DNA of 64,000 bases from DASZCR01 sp964246705 (GTDB taxonomy: Bacteria > Acidobacteriota > Blastocatellia > Pyrinomonadales > Pyrinomonadaceae). The stretch is from the NCBI GenBank assembly GCA_964246705.1, contig CAXTRQ010000010.1:1-64000 (forward strand), given 5' to 3'. The position numbers were made by a program, and so were the translations under genes. This document shows, piece after piece, positions 1 through 9,100 of the stretch; the stretch's first letter is position 1; every line of letters starts with the position of its first letter. Under the pieces are notes generated by a model that worked only from the letters and a program-made list of their open reading frames with translations, ran no database searches and was not told the DNA's origin.

Positions 1-379
1 GTCCCGGGTGCGGGGGCGCTATTTTTTCATTTTTAGGGGCGGGCGCGAGACGCCCGCGCCCGACAGGCTTCTGGCGCACGCGATAGGACGCGAAGCCGAA
101 AGCGAAACGCTCGTCGTTCAGATAGCCGTACTCTCCGAGCTTCGCCAGCACGGCCTCGACAATCTCAGGCGTCGTCCACTCTTCTTCCAGCAGACGCTCG
201 CGCAACTCGGCAATTGAGCGCGGCTTGGCGGCGAGCAACTTGGCGGCCTGCGCCATCGTCCGCTCGCGCGCCTTCTCGGCATCCGCCACACGCGGCGGGC
301 GCGCACGCCTCTTCTCTTCTTCGAGGTCAGCGTTCAATTGTCTCTCCGACTTCGGCTCGTGCGGCTTCCGCTTCTGCAT
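1..379 (-). CDS. recX: RecX family regulatory protein, partial at window edge
   Basis: Reading the minus strand from the ATG at 379 gives a continuous frame of 126 codons to the window edge. The middle part (about residues 45-105) looks like RecX: a helix starting AAKLLAAKPRSIAELRERL, then WTTPEIVEAVLAKLGEYGYL, then NDERFAFGFASYR. RecX proteins bind RecA and limit filament growth during recombination and SOS repair. The last 20 or so codons (positions 1-60) do not look like RecX: after VGRGRL the sequence becomes Ala/Pro-rich, and the DNA there holds a small GC-rich hairpin (40-47 pairing with 55-62). The gene end may therefore be replaced by a repeat, frameshifted, or disturbed by a contig end. 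The family call is fairly firm; the state of the 3' end is open. Confidence 0.7.
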   Translation of the reverse strand, partial: MQKRKPHEPKSERQLNADLEEEKRRARPPRVADAEKARERTMAQAAKLLAAKPRSIAELRERLLEEEWTTPEIVEAVLAKLGEYGYLNDERFAFGFASYRVRQKPVGRGRLAPAPKNEKIAPPHPG

Positions 380-471
380 CACACATTTACTCTAACAAGA
401 CGCGCCAAACCAGACAATTTGAAATCCGAGATTTTGAAAGCCGTCTTCTTAGCGTTCTACCATCTTTGCGT

Positions 472-516
472 CTTGGCGTCTTGGCGTGAGATAAAATTTC
501 GCGCAAAGACGCCAAG
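472..516. repeat. Imperfect inverted repeat upstream of truB
   Basis: Arms at 472-486 and 502-516 match at 14 of 15 positions when one is reversed and complemented (CTTGGCGTCTTGGCG type). The AT-rich loop holds ATAAAATTTC. Similar GCAAAGACGCCAAG-like words recur elsewhere in the window (43088-43153), so this is probably a member of a dispersed intergenic repeat family and not a truB-specific control site. Confidence 0.6.
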
Positions 517-571
517 AAAGCAAGAAAGCATTGAAGCTCAAGATTGCTAGAGCGCAAATCAAAAACTCTCT

Positions 572-1540
572 ATGCCGGACGGAATCATCATCATAGATAA
601 ACCTGCGGGTTGGACTTCGCATGACGTGGTGGCGCGTGTGCGTCGTCTTTTCAACGAAAAGCGCGTCGGGCATACGGGCACGCTCGACCCGTTTGCGACC
701 GGAGTGCTCGTCCTGCTCGTCGGGCGCGCGACGCGCCTCGCACAATTTCTGGCGGGCGACGTGAAAGAGTATGAGGCGCTCGTTCGTCTCGGTTATGCGA
801 CGGAGACGGGAGACGCGACGGGCGCACGGCGCGCACGCACGGGAGAAGTTGAAGAAATTGCTGCCGGGAATTGTGCTGGACTGGACGCCGCGCAAATCGA
901 GTCCGCGCTCGCAGCCTTGCGCGGCGAGACTGAGCAGGTTCCGCCGATGTATTCAGCCAAGAAGGTCAAAGGGCGAAAACTATACGAGTTGGCGCGGCGC
1001 GGTGCGGAAATAGAACGCGCGCCCGTGCGCGTGACCGTCCACGAATTTGAAATTGTGCCCCGGCAAGACGGCGAGTTGTTGCGGCACAACGATGATGGCA
1101 CATGCGATTTCGCGGCGCGCGTCGTCTGTTCGGCGGGAACATACGTGCGCGTGCTTGCCGAGTCAGTTGGCGAAAGCTTAGACACAGGCGCGCATCTGGC
1201 GGCGCTCAGGCGCACGCGCGCGGGCGAGTTCCGTCTCGACTCTGCCAACACTTTGGACGAGTTGAAAACAAAGTTAGATGAAGGGTCGGAAGTGAATCTT
1301 CTTTCGATGGATGCGGCGCTCTCACGAATGGCTTTTGTGCATCTAACGGGCGAAGAGGCGAGCCGGGCGCGGCATGGCGCGGCTGTGGCTGTGCGTGCGC
1401 CTGAGCCGCTCTGGCAAGACGGCGAGCGCGTGCGTTTGCGCGACGGGGAAGGAAATCTGCTCGCCGTGGCGAGCTACGATGAGCCGAGCGGATTGCTTCG
1501 CCCGCGAGTGATGCTTGCGGCGGAAGAAAATAAGCATTGA
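572..1540 (+). CDS. truB: tRNA pseudouridine(55) synthase TruB
   Basis: The 322-residue product makes pseudouridine at position 55 in the T-loop of tRNAs. The opening DGIIIIDKPAGWTSHDVV is typical of TruB. The catalytic motif GHTGTLDPFATG follows, with the nucleophilic aspartate at residue 39. Later family blocks are present: PPMYSAKKVKGRKLYELAR around 128-146 and the VVCSAGTYVRVLAESVG block around 185-201. Length is normal for bacterial TruB including the C-terminal PUA-like part. In many genomes truB lies near rbfA/ribF; here it is flanked by divergent recX and by prkA, so it appears to be a single transcription unit. Confidence 0.95.
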   Translation: MPDGIIIIDKPAGWTSHDVVARVRRLFNEKRVGHTGTLDPFATGVLVLLVGRATRLAQFLAGDVKEYEALVRLGYATETGDATGARRARTGEVEEIAAGNCAGLDAAQIESALAALRGETEQVPPMYSAKKVKGRKLYELARRGAEIERAPVRVTVHEFEIVPRQDGELLRHNDDGTCDFAARVVCSAGTYVRVLAESVGESLDTGAHLAALRRTRAGEFRLDSANTLDELKTKLDEGSEVNLLSMDAALSRMAFVHLTGEEASRARHGAAVAVRAPEPLWQDGERVRLRDGEGNLLAVASYDEPSGLLRPRVMLAAEENKH

Positions 1541-1541
1541 C

Positions 1542-1568
1542 TTGACCCCCGAAGTGCTATGCTATACT
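1542..1568 (+). promoter_or_regulatory. Candidate promoter for the prkA leader
   Basis: TTGACC at 1542-1547 and TATACT at 1563-1568 lie just after the truB stop, with a short 15-base spacer. A second TTGACT at 1537-1542 would give a 20-base spacer. Neither spacing is ideal, so the exact start is uncertain. The position suits a transcript that carries the 360-base leader ahead of prkA. Confidence 0.4.
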
Positions 1569-1931
1569 TGAGCTAACTCAGCGAGGGGCGCGTGAGCCGA
1601 AGAGTGCCGGTCGGGTTCGCCTCCGCAAAAGACCGGACGCGAACCGTTTCCTTTCTGAAGTGTCTCTCCCGTTTGAAATAGTCGTTCATTGATAGATTCG
1701 GAAAAGTCTCGACGGCGCGACGGGCACGCCCGCGCGAGTTGCCCGTTGATTTAGACACGCATCGAGACCGGCAGCCGAACCCGTGCGGCCTCCTTTGAAA
1801 GTTTCGCTTTCAAAAGTTGGAAGGTAAGGGAGGCGCGAGGCCGCATTCAGAAGCACGCGGGACGTGGCTTTCCACATGCCGTCCCCACATAAAGCGCGCG
1901 AAGCCGACTTTGAGAGGTTTAAGACGAGGCT
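1569..1931 (+). promoter_or_regulatory. Structured 5' leader of prkA (possible RNA element)
   Basis: This 363-base stretch has no credible gene but several exact inverted repeats. CCGGTC (1607-1612) pairs with GACCGG (1631-1636), and GGTTCGC (1614-1620) pairs with GCGAACC (1639-1645). The two helices interleave, so they form either a pseudoknot or two mutually exclusive hairpins. Next come an outer stem 1706-1712/1762-1768 enclosing a 7-bp stem 1720-1726/1740-1746, and a hairpin 1785-1791/1838-1844 enclosing GAAAG/CTTTC. I do not recognise a known riboswitch class. A regulatory leader is an inference from structure and position. Confidence 0.5.
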
Positions 1932-3869
1932 ATGCACGAAGAGCAGGATGGCAAAAAATTTAATATCAGCGAGCGGCTCGAAGGTTTGCGCCGCCAACAT
2001 GAGGCGTTGCAGTGGGAGGGGACGTTCCGCGATTACTTTGAACTGGTGACGCAGAACCCGCGTCTCGCCGAACTCTCGCACGCGCGCATCAACGACATGA
2101 TTCATGCGGCGGGCATCGAGAAGTTGAACGAGGGCACGCGCGACGAAATCCAGCGCTATAACTTCTTCTCGACGGAACTGTTCGGCATCGAAGAGCCGAT
2201 TGCGCGCATCGTTGAATATTTCAAATCCGCGGCGCAGCGCCTCGAAGTCCGCAAGCGCATACTGCTGCTGATGGGGCCTGTCGGCGGCGGTAAATCAACC
2301 ATCGTAACGATGCTCAAGCGCGGGCTTGAAGATTGGACGCGCATCGAAGCGGGCGCGGTCTATGCAATTAAAGACTGCCCGATGCACGAAGAGCCTCTGC
2401 ATCTCATCCCGCATGAACTCCGCGCCGAAATCGAGAAGCATTACGGCATCTACATCGAAGGCGACCTCTGCCCGCAGTGCCGTTATGCGCTCGAACACAC
2501 TTACGACGGACACCACGAGGACGTAAAGGTTCAACGCATCCTCTTCTCTGAGAAGAACCGCGTCGGCATCGGAACTTTCGCGCCCTCCGACCCCAAATCG
2601 CAGGACATCACGGAACTGACAGGCTCGATTGACCTCTCGACCATCGGCGAGGTCGGCGTCGAATCCGACCCGCGCGCCTATCGCTTCGACGGCGAACTCA
2701 ATATCGCCAACAGGGGCGTGATGGAGTTTGTCGAGATGTTGAAGGTGGACGAAAAGTTCCTCTATAGTCTGCTCACGCTCTCGCAGGAGCAGAACATCAA
2801 GACGGGTCGCTTCGCAATGATCTACGCGGACGAAGTGATTCTCTCGCACACGAACGAGAATGAATACGTCTCCTTCGCGGGCAATCGCAAATCGGAAGCC
2901 TTGCAGGATCGCATTATCCTCGTGCGCGTGCCCTATAATTTGCGCGTCTCGCAGGAGGAACGCATCTACGACAAACTTCTCAAGCAATCCGAAGTCCTGC
3001 GTAACGTCCACATCGCGCCGAACACTCTGAAGGTCGCCGCGATGTTCGCCGTGATGACACGCCTCGAAGAACCGAAGCGCGCTAACGTGGACATCGTTAA
3101 GAAGATGAAACTCTACGACGGCGAAGATGTCGAGGGCTACAAGTCGAAGGACGTGCGCGAACTGAGAGAAGAGACCGTGCGCGAAGGCATGGACGGAATC
3201 TCCCCGCGCTACATCATTAACCGCCTGTCTTCCGCGCTCGTCCGTGACGGCGTTACTTGCATCAACCCGATTGACGCCCTGCGTACCATCAAGAGCGGCT
3301 TCGAGCAGCACACGGGTATCAACGCCGAGCAGCGCGAACGCTATCTGAATCTCATCTCGGCGGCGCGCAAAGAGTATGACGAGATGGCGAAGATCGAAGT
3401 CCAGCGCGCCTTCGTCTATTCGTTTGAAGAGATGGCGCGTACGATGTGCAACAACTATCTCGACAACGTCGAAGCCTACTGCAACAAGGAGCGGATGAAA
3501 GACCCGATTACCGAAGAGGAGATCGAGCCGGACGAGCAACTGATGCGCTCTATCGAAGAGCAAATCGGCATCTCCGAGAACGCCAAGAACACCTTCCGGC
3601 AGGAGATTCTCATTCGCATCTCCTCCTACGCGCGCAAGGGCAAGCAGTTCGAGTATATGTCGCACGAGCGTCTCAAGGAAGCCATCGAGAAGAAGATTTT
3701 CGCAGACCTCAAGGACGTGGTGAAAATTACGACCTCCGCCAAGACGCCCGACCCGGATCAACTGCGCCGCATCAACGAAGTGGTTGACCGCCTTGTGAAA
3801 GACGGCGGCTACTGCCCCGTCTGCGCCAACGAACTCCTGACCTACGTCGGCACGCTGCTCTCGCGCTAG
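1932..3869 (+). CDS. prkA: PrkA-family AAA+ serine protein kinase
   Basis: The 645-residue protein is the usual length for PrkA (YeaG in E. coli), a cytoplasmic AAA+ protein with reported kinase and protease activity, linked to stress and stationary phase. The Walker A motif GPVGGGKST is at residues 115-123, preceded by the family-typical ELFGIEEPIARIVEYFKSAA. A Cys pair (CPQC, about residue 181) lies between the AAA parts, as in the family, and a second CPVC pair is close to the C terminus. The ATG at 1932 is chosen because the alignment-like start MHEEQDG is short and no better start lies downstream. It is followed by a terminator-like hairpin, so the next genes may be partly uncoupled. DUF444 and SpoVR, its usual partners, lie downstream. 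Confidence 0.93.
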   Translation: MHEEQDGKKFNISERLEGLRRQHEALQWEGTFRDYFELVTQNPRLAELSHARINDMIHAAGIEKLNEGTRDEIQRYNFFSTELFGIEEPIARIVEYFKSAAQRLEVRKRILLLMGPVGGGKSTIVTMLKRGLEDWTRIEAGAVYAIKDCPMHEEPLHLIPHELRAEIEKHYGIYIEGDLCPQCRYALEHTYDGHHEDVKVQRILFSEKNRVGIGTFAPSDPKSQDITELTGSIDLSTIGEVGVESDPRAYRFDGELNIANRGVMEFVEMLKVDEKFLYSLLTLSQEQNIKTGRFAMIYADEVILSHTNENEYVSFAGNRKSEALQDRIILVRVPYNLRVSQEERIYDKLLKQSEVLRNVHIAPNTLKVAAMFAVMTRLEEPKRANVDIVKKMKLYDGEDVEGYKSKDVRELREETVREGMDGISPRYIINRLSSALVRDGVTCINPIDALRTIKSGFEQHTGINAEQRERYLNLISAARKEYDEMAKIEVQRAFVYSFEEMARTMCNNYLDNVEAYCNKERMKDPITEEEIEPDEQLMRSIEEQIGISENAKNTFRQEILIRISSYARKGKQFEYMSHERLKEAIEKKIFADLKDVVKITTSAKTPDPDQLRRINEVVDRLVKDGGYCPVCANELLTYVGTLLSR

Positions 3870-3913
3870 ATGCGGGCGCGGGCGGCGGCAACGAATCAGG
3901 GACGGCACAACAG

Positions 3914-3956
3914 CAACGCCCGCCCAACATACCGGAGGTGCGGGCGTTGTTCATTT
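3914..3956 (+). terminator. Terminator-like hairpin after prkA
   Basis: CAACGCCCGC at 3914-3923 pairs exactly with GCGGGCGTTG at 3940-3949, with a 16-base loop, followed by TTCATTT. The stem is strong but the T-run is weak, so it may only attenuate transcription into the next gene. Confidence 0.6.
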
Positions 3957-3996
3957 ACCCACCCAAACCCTTAACTGACAAAAGGGGTCTCTCGAA

Positions 3997-4489
3997 ATGG
4001 GTGAAGAAAACATGAAAGAGCCGGAAGAAACGGGGTTTGGCGCGTCAGAGAATATGCGGCGCAACATGGAATTTATCGTTCAGCAACAGGCGCAGTTCGC
4101 CGCCGACATGCAACGATTGAGCGAGTCGCAGGCGCGTTCCGACGAGAAATGGGCGCGCACCGAAGAGAACATCCGGCTCTCTGCTTGCTATCGCCCAACT
4201 TCACGATCAGGAAATCGGTGCGTTGGACGAGTCTCACACACGATTGGAGGATGCTCTGAGGCGTCTGGCGGATGCGCAGGCGAGGTCGCAAGATGCCTTG
4301 GCGCGTTTGCCACAGTTCCAAACACAGGTAGAAGAAGCTCTGGCGCGTTTGTCGGAGTCGCAGACACGCACAGATAGACAGATGGCTGAGACGGATCGGC
4401 GTATGGCCGAGACGAACGAGCGAATCAACGCTTTAGTAAATACCGTGGAACGAATCATCAGCAAGCGGCGCAACGGTCTGCAAGGTTGA
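3997..4489 (+). pseudogene. Coiled-coil protein with a broken reading frame
   Basis: The ATG at 3997 starts a helical protein (MGEENMKEPEETGFGASEN...) that reads well to EENIR at about 4176. After that the first frame becomes Cys/Arg-rich and ends at 4377. The coiled-coil pattern continues in another frame (LLAIAQLHDQEIGALDESHTRLEDALRRL...) to 4489. The switch falls at a short CT run (CTCTCT, 4177-4182); one extra CT unit would restore a single frame of about 165 residues. The repeated pattern of LSESQ/LADAQ/MAET units resembles the coiled-coil protein at 27938. It sits between prkA and the DUF444 gene, ending 9 bases before the latter. Decay, phase variation and sequencing error are all possible. 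Confidence 0.6.
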
Positions 4490-4498
4490 GGTGTTGAA

Positions 4499-5662
4499 AT
4501 GTCCATCCAGCGTAACGATTGGTCTTTGCAGCGCAAAGGCATCATTGATCAGGAGCGGCATAAGGAGCGCGTCAAGGATGCGATTAGGAAGAATCTCGGC
4601 TCCATCGTATCGAACGAAGCGATTATTCTCTCGGACGGCAAGCGCACCGTGAAAGTTCCGATTCGCTCGCTCGACGAGTATAAATTTCGCTTCGACCACC
4701 GGAAGCGAAAGCACGTCGGGCAGGGCAATGGCAAGACGAAGGTCGGCGATGTGATTGCGCGCGAGGGGCAGCCGGGACAGGGACAGCAGGGGCAGGGGCC
4801 TGCGGGACGAGACGGGGGCGCGGAGTACTACGAGGCGGAAGTTGATCTGGACGAACTGGCCGCGATGATCTTTGAAGACCTTCAACTCCCTTTTCTTGAA
4901 GAGAAGGCGAAGAAGGCCGTGCAGGCCAAAACCACACGCTTCAACGAAATCCGGCGCACGGGAGTGATGGCGAATCTCGACAAGCGGCGAATGATTCTGG
5001 AGAACATCAAACGCAACGCGCGTGAGGGCAGCCGTGCGCGCTTCGGCGATGTCAAGAAAGAGGACTTGCGTTTTAAAAGTTGGGAAGAGGACAAGCGTTA
5101 CGAATCGAATGCCGTCGTCCTCGCCTTGATGGACGTTTCCGGCTCGATGGGCGAGTTCAAAAAATATATCGCGCGCTCGTTCTTCTTCTGGATGGTCAGA
5201 TTTCTTCGCACGAAGTACGACAACGTCGAAATCGTCTTCATCTCGCACCACACGGAGGCCAAAGAGGTCACAGAGGAACAGTTCTTCACGCAGGGCGAAT
5301 CGGGCGGGACGGTGGTCTCCTCCGCCTATCAACTCGCGCTCGATGTCATCCGGCAGCGCTTCAATCCGCGCGACTGGAACATTTATCCGTTTCATTTCTC
5401 GGACGGTGACAACTACTACTCCGACAACGAAGAGGCCGTGAAATTAGCCGACGAGTTGATTACGACTTGTAATCTTTTCGGCTACGGGGAAATCGGCGAA
5501 GAGGGCGCATCCGGCTACCGGCGCTCTTCGGGCGCACTGCTCTCGATTTTCAGCGACCGGCTCAAACGCAAGGAGCGTTTCATCGGCGTCCGCATTGACG
5601 ATAAAGAGGATGTCTATCCGGCTCTGAAACAGTTCATCGGGAAGAGCGGAGTCAAAGCCTGA
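4499..5662 (+). CDS. DUF444 (YeaH/YhbH-like) von Willebrand A-like protein
   Basis: This 387-residue cytoplasmic protein belongs to DUF444, which includes E. coli YeaH and Bacillus YhbH. The N-terminal half is basic, with a Gly/Gln-rich linker around residues 90-106. The C-terminal half is a vWA-like domain with the MIDAS motif DVSGS at 212-216, followed by the conserved KKYIARSFFFWMVRFLRTKY helix. Family members are encoded next to PrkA and act with it in stress survival; the biochemical role is not settled. The gene begins 9 bases after the broken coiled-coil gene, so the two are probably co-transcribed. A clear hairpin with a T-run follows the stop. Confidence 0.9.
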   Translation: MSIQRNDWSLQRKGIIDQERHKERVKDAIRKNLGSIVSNEAIILSDGKRTVKVPIRSLDEYKFRFDHRKRKHVGQGNGKTKVGDVIAREGQPGQGQQGQGPAGRDGGAEYYEAEVDLDELAAMIFEDLQLPFLEEKAKKAVQAKTTRFNEIRRTGVMANLDKRRMILENIKRNAREGSRARFGDVKKEDLRFKSWEEDKRYESNAVVLALMDVSGSMGEFKKYIARSFFFWMVRFLRTKYDNVEIVFISHHTEAKEVTEEQFFTQGESGGTVVSSAYQLALDVIRQRFNPRDWNIYPFHFSDGDNYYSDNEEAVKLADELITTCNLFGYGEIGEEGASGYRRSSGALLSIFSDRLKRKERFIGVRIDDKEDVYPALKQFIGKSGVKA

Positions 5663-5689
5663 ACCCCTCTCTCAGAGGCTTCTCGTGAA

Positions 5690-5710
5690 CGGCAGGCGTT
5701 GCCGATTTTT
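5690..5710 (+). terminator. Intrinsic terminator after the DUF444 gene
   Basis: CGGCA (5690-5694) pairs with TGCCG (5700-5704) over a 5-base loop and is followed by ATTTTT. This ends the prkA-DUF444 unit and separates it from the receptor gene. Confidence 0.7.
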
Positions 5711-6192
5711 GCTGTCGAGAGAATCCAAAAAAATGGACAAATCCAAAAAAATGTCATTAAATCCTCACCCTGATTCTTCAAGCAATCCTGCTTATCAGGT
5801 CTAATCTCCTGATAAGACTAAGTTTAGTTTCGACCGGCGTCCCGCGAGCGGTTGGGAATATTGTTTGCTCTGTTTCCTTATAACCGAAGGGTGCTTGTCG
5901 CTACACTGAGCAGCAATTGCAAGTAAGAGAGTAACCGTCAACCCGCACTTTTTTTTTGTACCAGCCTGAGCCGAACGATGGACAGCCATCAGCGCATTTT
6001 CCCGGCGAGCCATGCTCTCTGGCAGAAGCCGGTTGCTGCGACCGTTTTCCAACCGCATTGCATTTAACCGAAGGGACTCCTCGTGTCCTCTCATAAAACC
6101 TGCTGTGACCGCAGTCGTTGCGGCAGCGTTTTGGCTTTGATTCGAGCTGTAGAAGTTGCCGTTTTAAAACAACTACCCAACTGGAGGTTTCC
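5711..6192 (+). other. Long non-coding gap before the receptor gene
   Basis: No credible gene in about 480 bases. Visible items are a direct repeat of AATCCAAAAAAATG at 5722-5735 and 5740-5753, and an exact 9-bp inverted repeat CTTATCAGG/CCTGATAAG at 5791-5799/5808-5816. There is also a run of nine T at about 5949. The ribosome binding site GGAGG at 6183-6187 fixes the receptor start at 6193. The inverted repeat could be an operator or a weak terminator. Confidence 0.45.
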
Positions 6193-9100
6193 ATGAAAAT
6201 CAACAGATTTATGGCGAGCTTGTTAGCGGCTCTGGCGAGTATCATGCTCAGCGCCTCGTCGCTCGCTCCCGTAGCCGCCCAGACGGCCAATACCGGCGTC
6301 ATCACCGGCGTCGTCCAGAACGAGAAAGGCGAAGTCGTACCCAACGCGACCGTCAAGGCGGTCAACGTCGGAACCAACGCCACGCGCGAAGTCACGACGA
6401 GCACGGAAGGCGTCTACGAGATCGCGCAACTCATCCCCGGAACCTACCGCGTCGAGGTCGAGGCGCAGGGGTTCTCCAGATTCGTGCAGGAGATTGTCGT
6501 CAACGTGCTCTCTCGCACGACCGTCAACCCCGAACTGAAAATCGGCTCCATCGGCGAGACGGTCAATGTCACCGCCGATACGGCTCCGCTTGTCGAAACG
6601 ACCAAGACGGACGTGAGCGGCGTCATTGACCAGCGCCGCCTGTCGAATTTGCCCGTCAACGGTCGCTCCTTCGCATCGCTCGCAATCCTGATTCCGGGCG
6701 TGACGCTGCAACCCTCTTTCGACCCGACGAAGTCGCGTGTCGGCACTTTCTCGGTCGGCGGCTCGACGGGTCGCAACCTCAATATCACAGTGGACGGCGG
6801 CGACAATAAGGATAACGCCGTCGGCGGCATTCTCCAGAATTTCTCGATGGAGGGCATTCAGGAGTTCGCGCTTTCCACGCAACGCTTCTCCGCCGCCAAC
6901 GGTCGTTCGGGCGGCGCGCTGCTGTCAGTCATCAGCAAGAGCGGGACAAACTCGGTGCACGGCTCGGCCTTCGGCTTCTTCCGCCACGACAAGCTGAACG
7001 CCAACGCGCCGAAGCTTTTAGCCGAGGCCAACCCGGTGCTATTCCCGAATTCCGCAGATGTCATCAAGCCGCCCTTCAACCGCCAGCAGTTCGGCGGAAG
7101 TATCGGCGGCCCGATTAAGCGTGACAAGGCGTTCTTCTTCGGCACTATCGAGCGCACGCGCGAGCGCGGCAATTCCATCGTGCCGGGCGACACCTTCAAC
7201 GAAATTCAGCTTCTTGAGCCGGTCGGCTACGAGGCGGTGCGCTTCCTTCCGCAGCCGTTCGACGATACGGAGTACACCGCCAAGGTGGACTTGAATCCCT
7301 CGTCTAAAAACTCCTTCGTCTTCCGCTTCTCCGGCCAGCACAATGACGCGCTCAACGATCAGGCCGGATTTCTCATCGTCAAGACGGATCTCTCCGGCGG
7401 CAACGCGTCTCTGAACAGGCTTTTCAGCGGACTCGGTTCTTGGACGCATATCTACAGCAATAGCACCGTCAACCAGTTTATCTATCAGGCGACGACCTTC
7501 AATAATCGGATTCTGGCGACGACCCAACTGCCGCTCCTCGTCTTCCCCGACGGCCTGTCCGTCGGTCGCAACGGCAACGTCCCGCAGCAGACCGTCCAGA
7601 CCAAGCACCAGTTCCGCGACGACCTGACACACACGCGCGGCAATCACGGTTTGAAGTTCGGCGCGGACTTCGTGTGGGAACCGACGCTCGGCGGCCTCTT
7701 CGCTTTCAACTCAGCGCCGGAGTACGATTTTCAATTCAACCCCGACGAGATCGTGAACAACCCCGGCCAGTTCCCGCAAGGGTTCAATACGAATCAGGTT
7801 CTCATCGGCCCCGTCACCTGTGCGGGCGCTGGACTTAATTTCGGTGCACCCGCGACAGACCCGAAACAATGCACACAGGCACGCCTCGCCGGTATCGGCG
7901 TGGTGGCCGATGTCATTCTTTCAGGCGGCGACGCCAGCTTCAATTTGCCGGACGGGGCGAAGCAGTTCGCCGGTTACTTTCAGGATGACTGGAAGATTAC
8001 CCCGCGCCTGACGCTCAATTTCGGAGCGCGCTACGACCTAGACATCGGTTTCGTTGACTCGAAGCACCAGCAGGCCAGCAGCCGCCCGCTCAAGGCTCTG
8101 CAAATCATCGGCAATCCCTTCGGGCGCAAGGCCGCCGAGGACGACCGCAACAACATCTCGCCGCGCGTCGGTTTCGCGTGGGATGTGTTGGGCAACGCTC
8201 ACTCGGTCGTGCGCGGAGGCTACGGTATCTATTATGACCAATCGTTCCTGAACGTGCCGCTCTTCGCCGTGCAGCAAGCGAACACGGAAATTTACGCCTC
8301 GTTCCTGAACGACGGCGCAAATCTCAGCCTCAGTTCTGCGCCGCCCGTCATCCCGCGCCCGCTCACGAACCCTCTGCCGGGATCGCGCGGCAGAATGCTC
8401 GACCCGGATTTCGAGTCGCCCTACACGCAGCAGTTCAACGTCGGGTACGCGCAGGAACTCGGGCGCAACATGGCTCTGGAGTTCGACTACGTTCACATCC
8501 TCGGCCTGCACGAGTTCACTTCGCTCGACATCAATCCGCGCATCGGGCCGCTGATCGGGGCGCAGCGCGCCGACCCGAACCCCGGTCGCCTGCTGACGGC
8601 GGCCTTCGCCGCGCACGCGGCTGAACTGACGGCGGCCTTCGGAACTCCCACCCCGTTCGCCAGAATCACGGTCGCGCAGTCGGACGGGCGCTCGCGCTAC
8701 GACGCCTTCACGGTGTCTTTCACCAGACGTTACGCGAACAAGTTCCAGATGAACGCGCACTACACGCTCGCGCGTTCGCTCGCATGGTTCGGCCTCGCCA
8801 GCGACTTCGGCAACCAGCCGCAGAACGTCTTCAATAAGTGGGACCCAGCGGAGAACTTCGGCTATACGGACGCGGACGAGCGCCATCGCTTCGTCGTCTC
8901 CGGCGTCTTTGATTTGCCCTATGGCTTTCAAATCTCGCCGATTCTTCAGTTGTCGTCGCCCAGAGCCTACAGCATCCTTCCGAGTTGCGGCTGCGACATC
9001 AACCGCGACGGCGTGACCGTCGGCGAACGCGAGACGCGCGACGGTAACGACCAGAATCACCTGCCGCCCAACACCGTGCGCGGCGACGACTTCAAACAGT

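Noticed and set aside
1686..2105. A minus-strand frame of 139 codons across the prkA leader
   Set aside because: It overlaps structured leader and prkA coding sequence, with no domain; the inverted repeats explain the region better.
2295..3908. A minus-strand frame of 537 codons over prkA
   Set aside because: The plus strand encodes an unmistakable PrkA; the antisense frame has no recognisable domain and no ribosome binding site.
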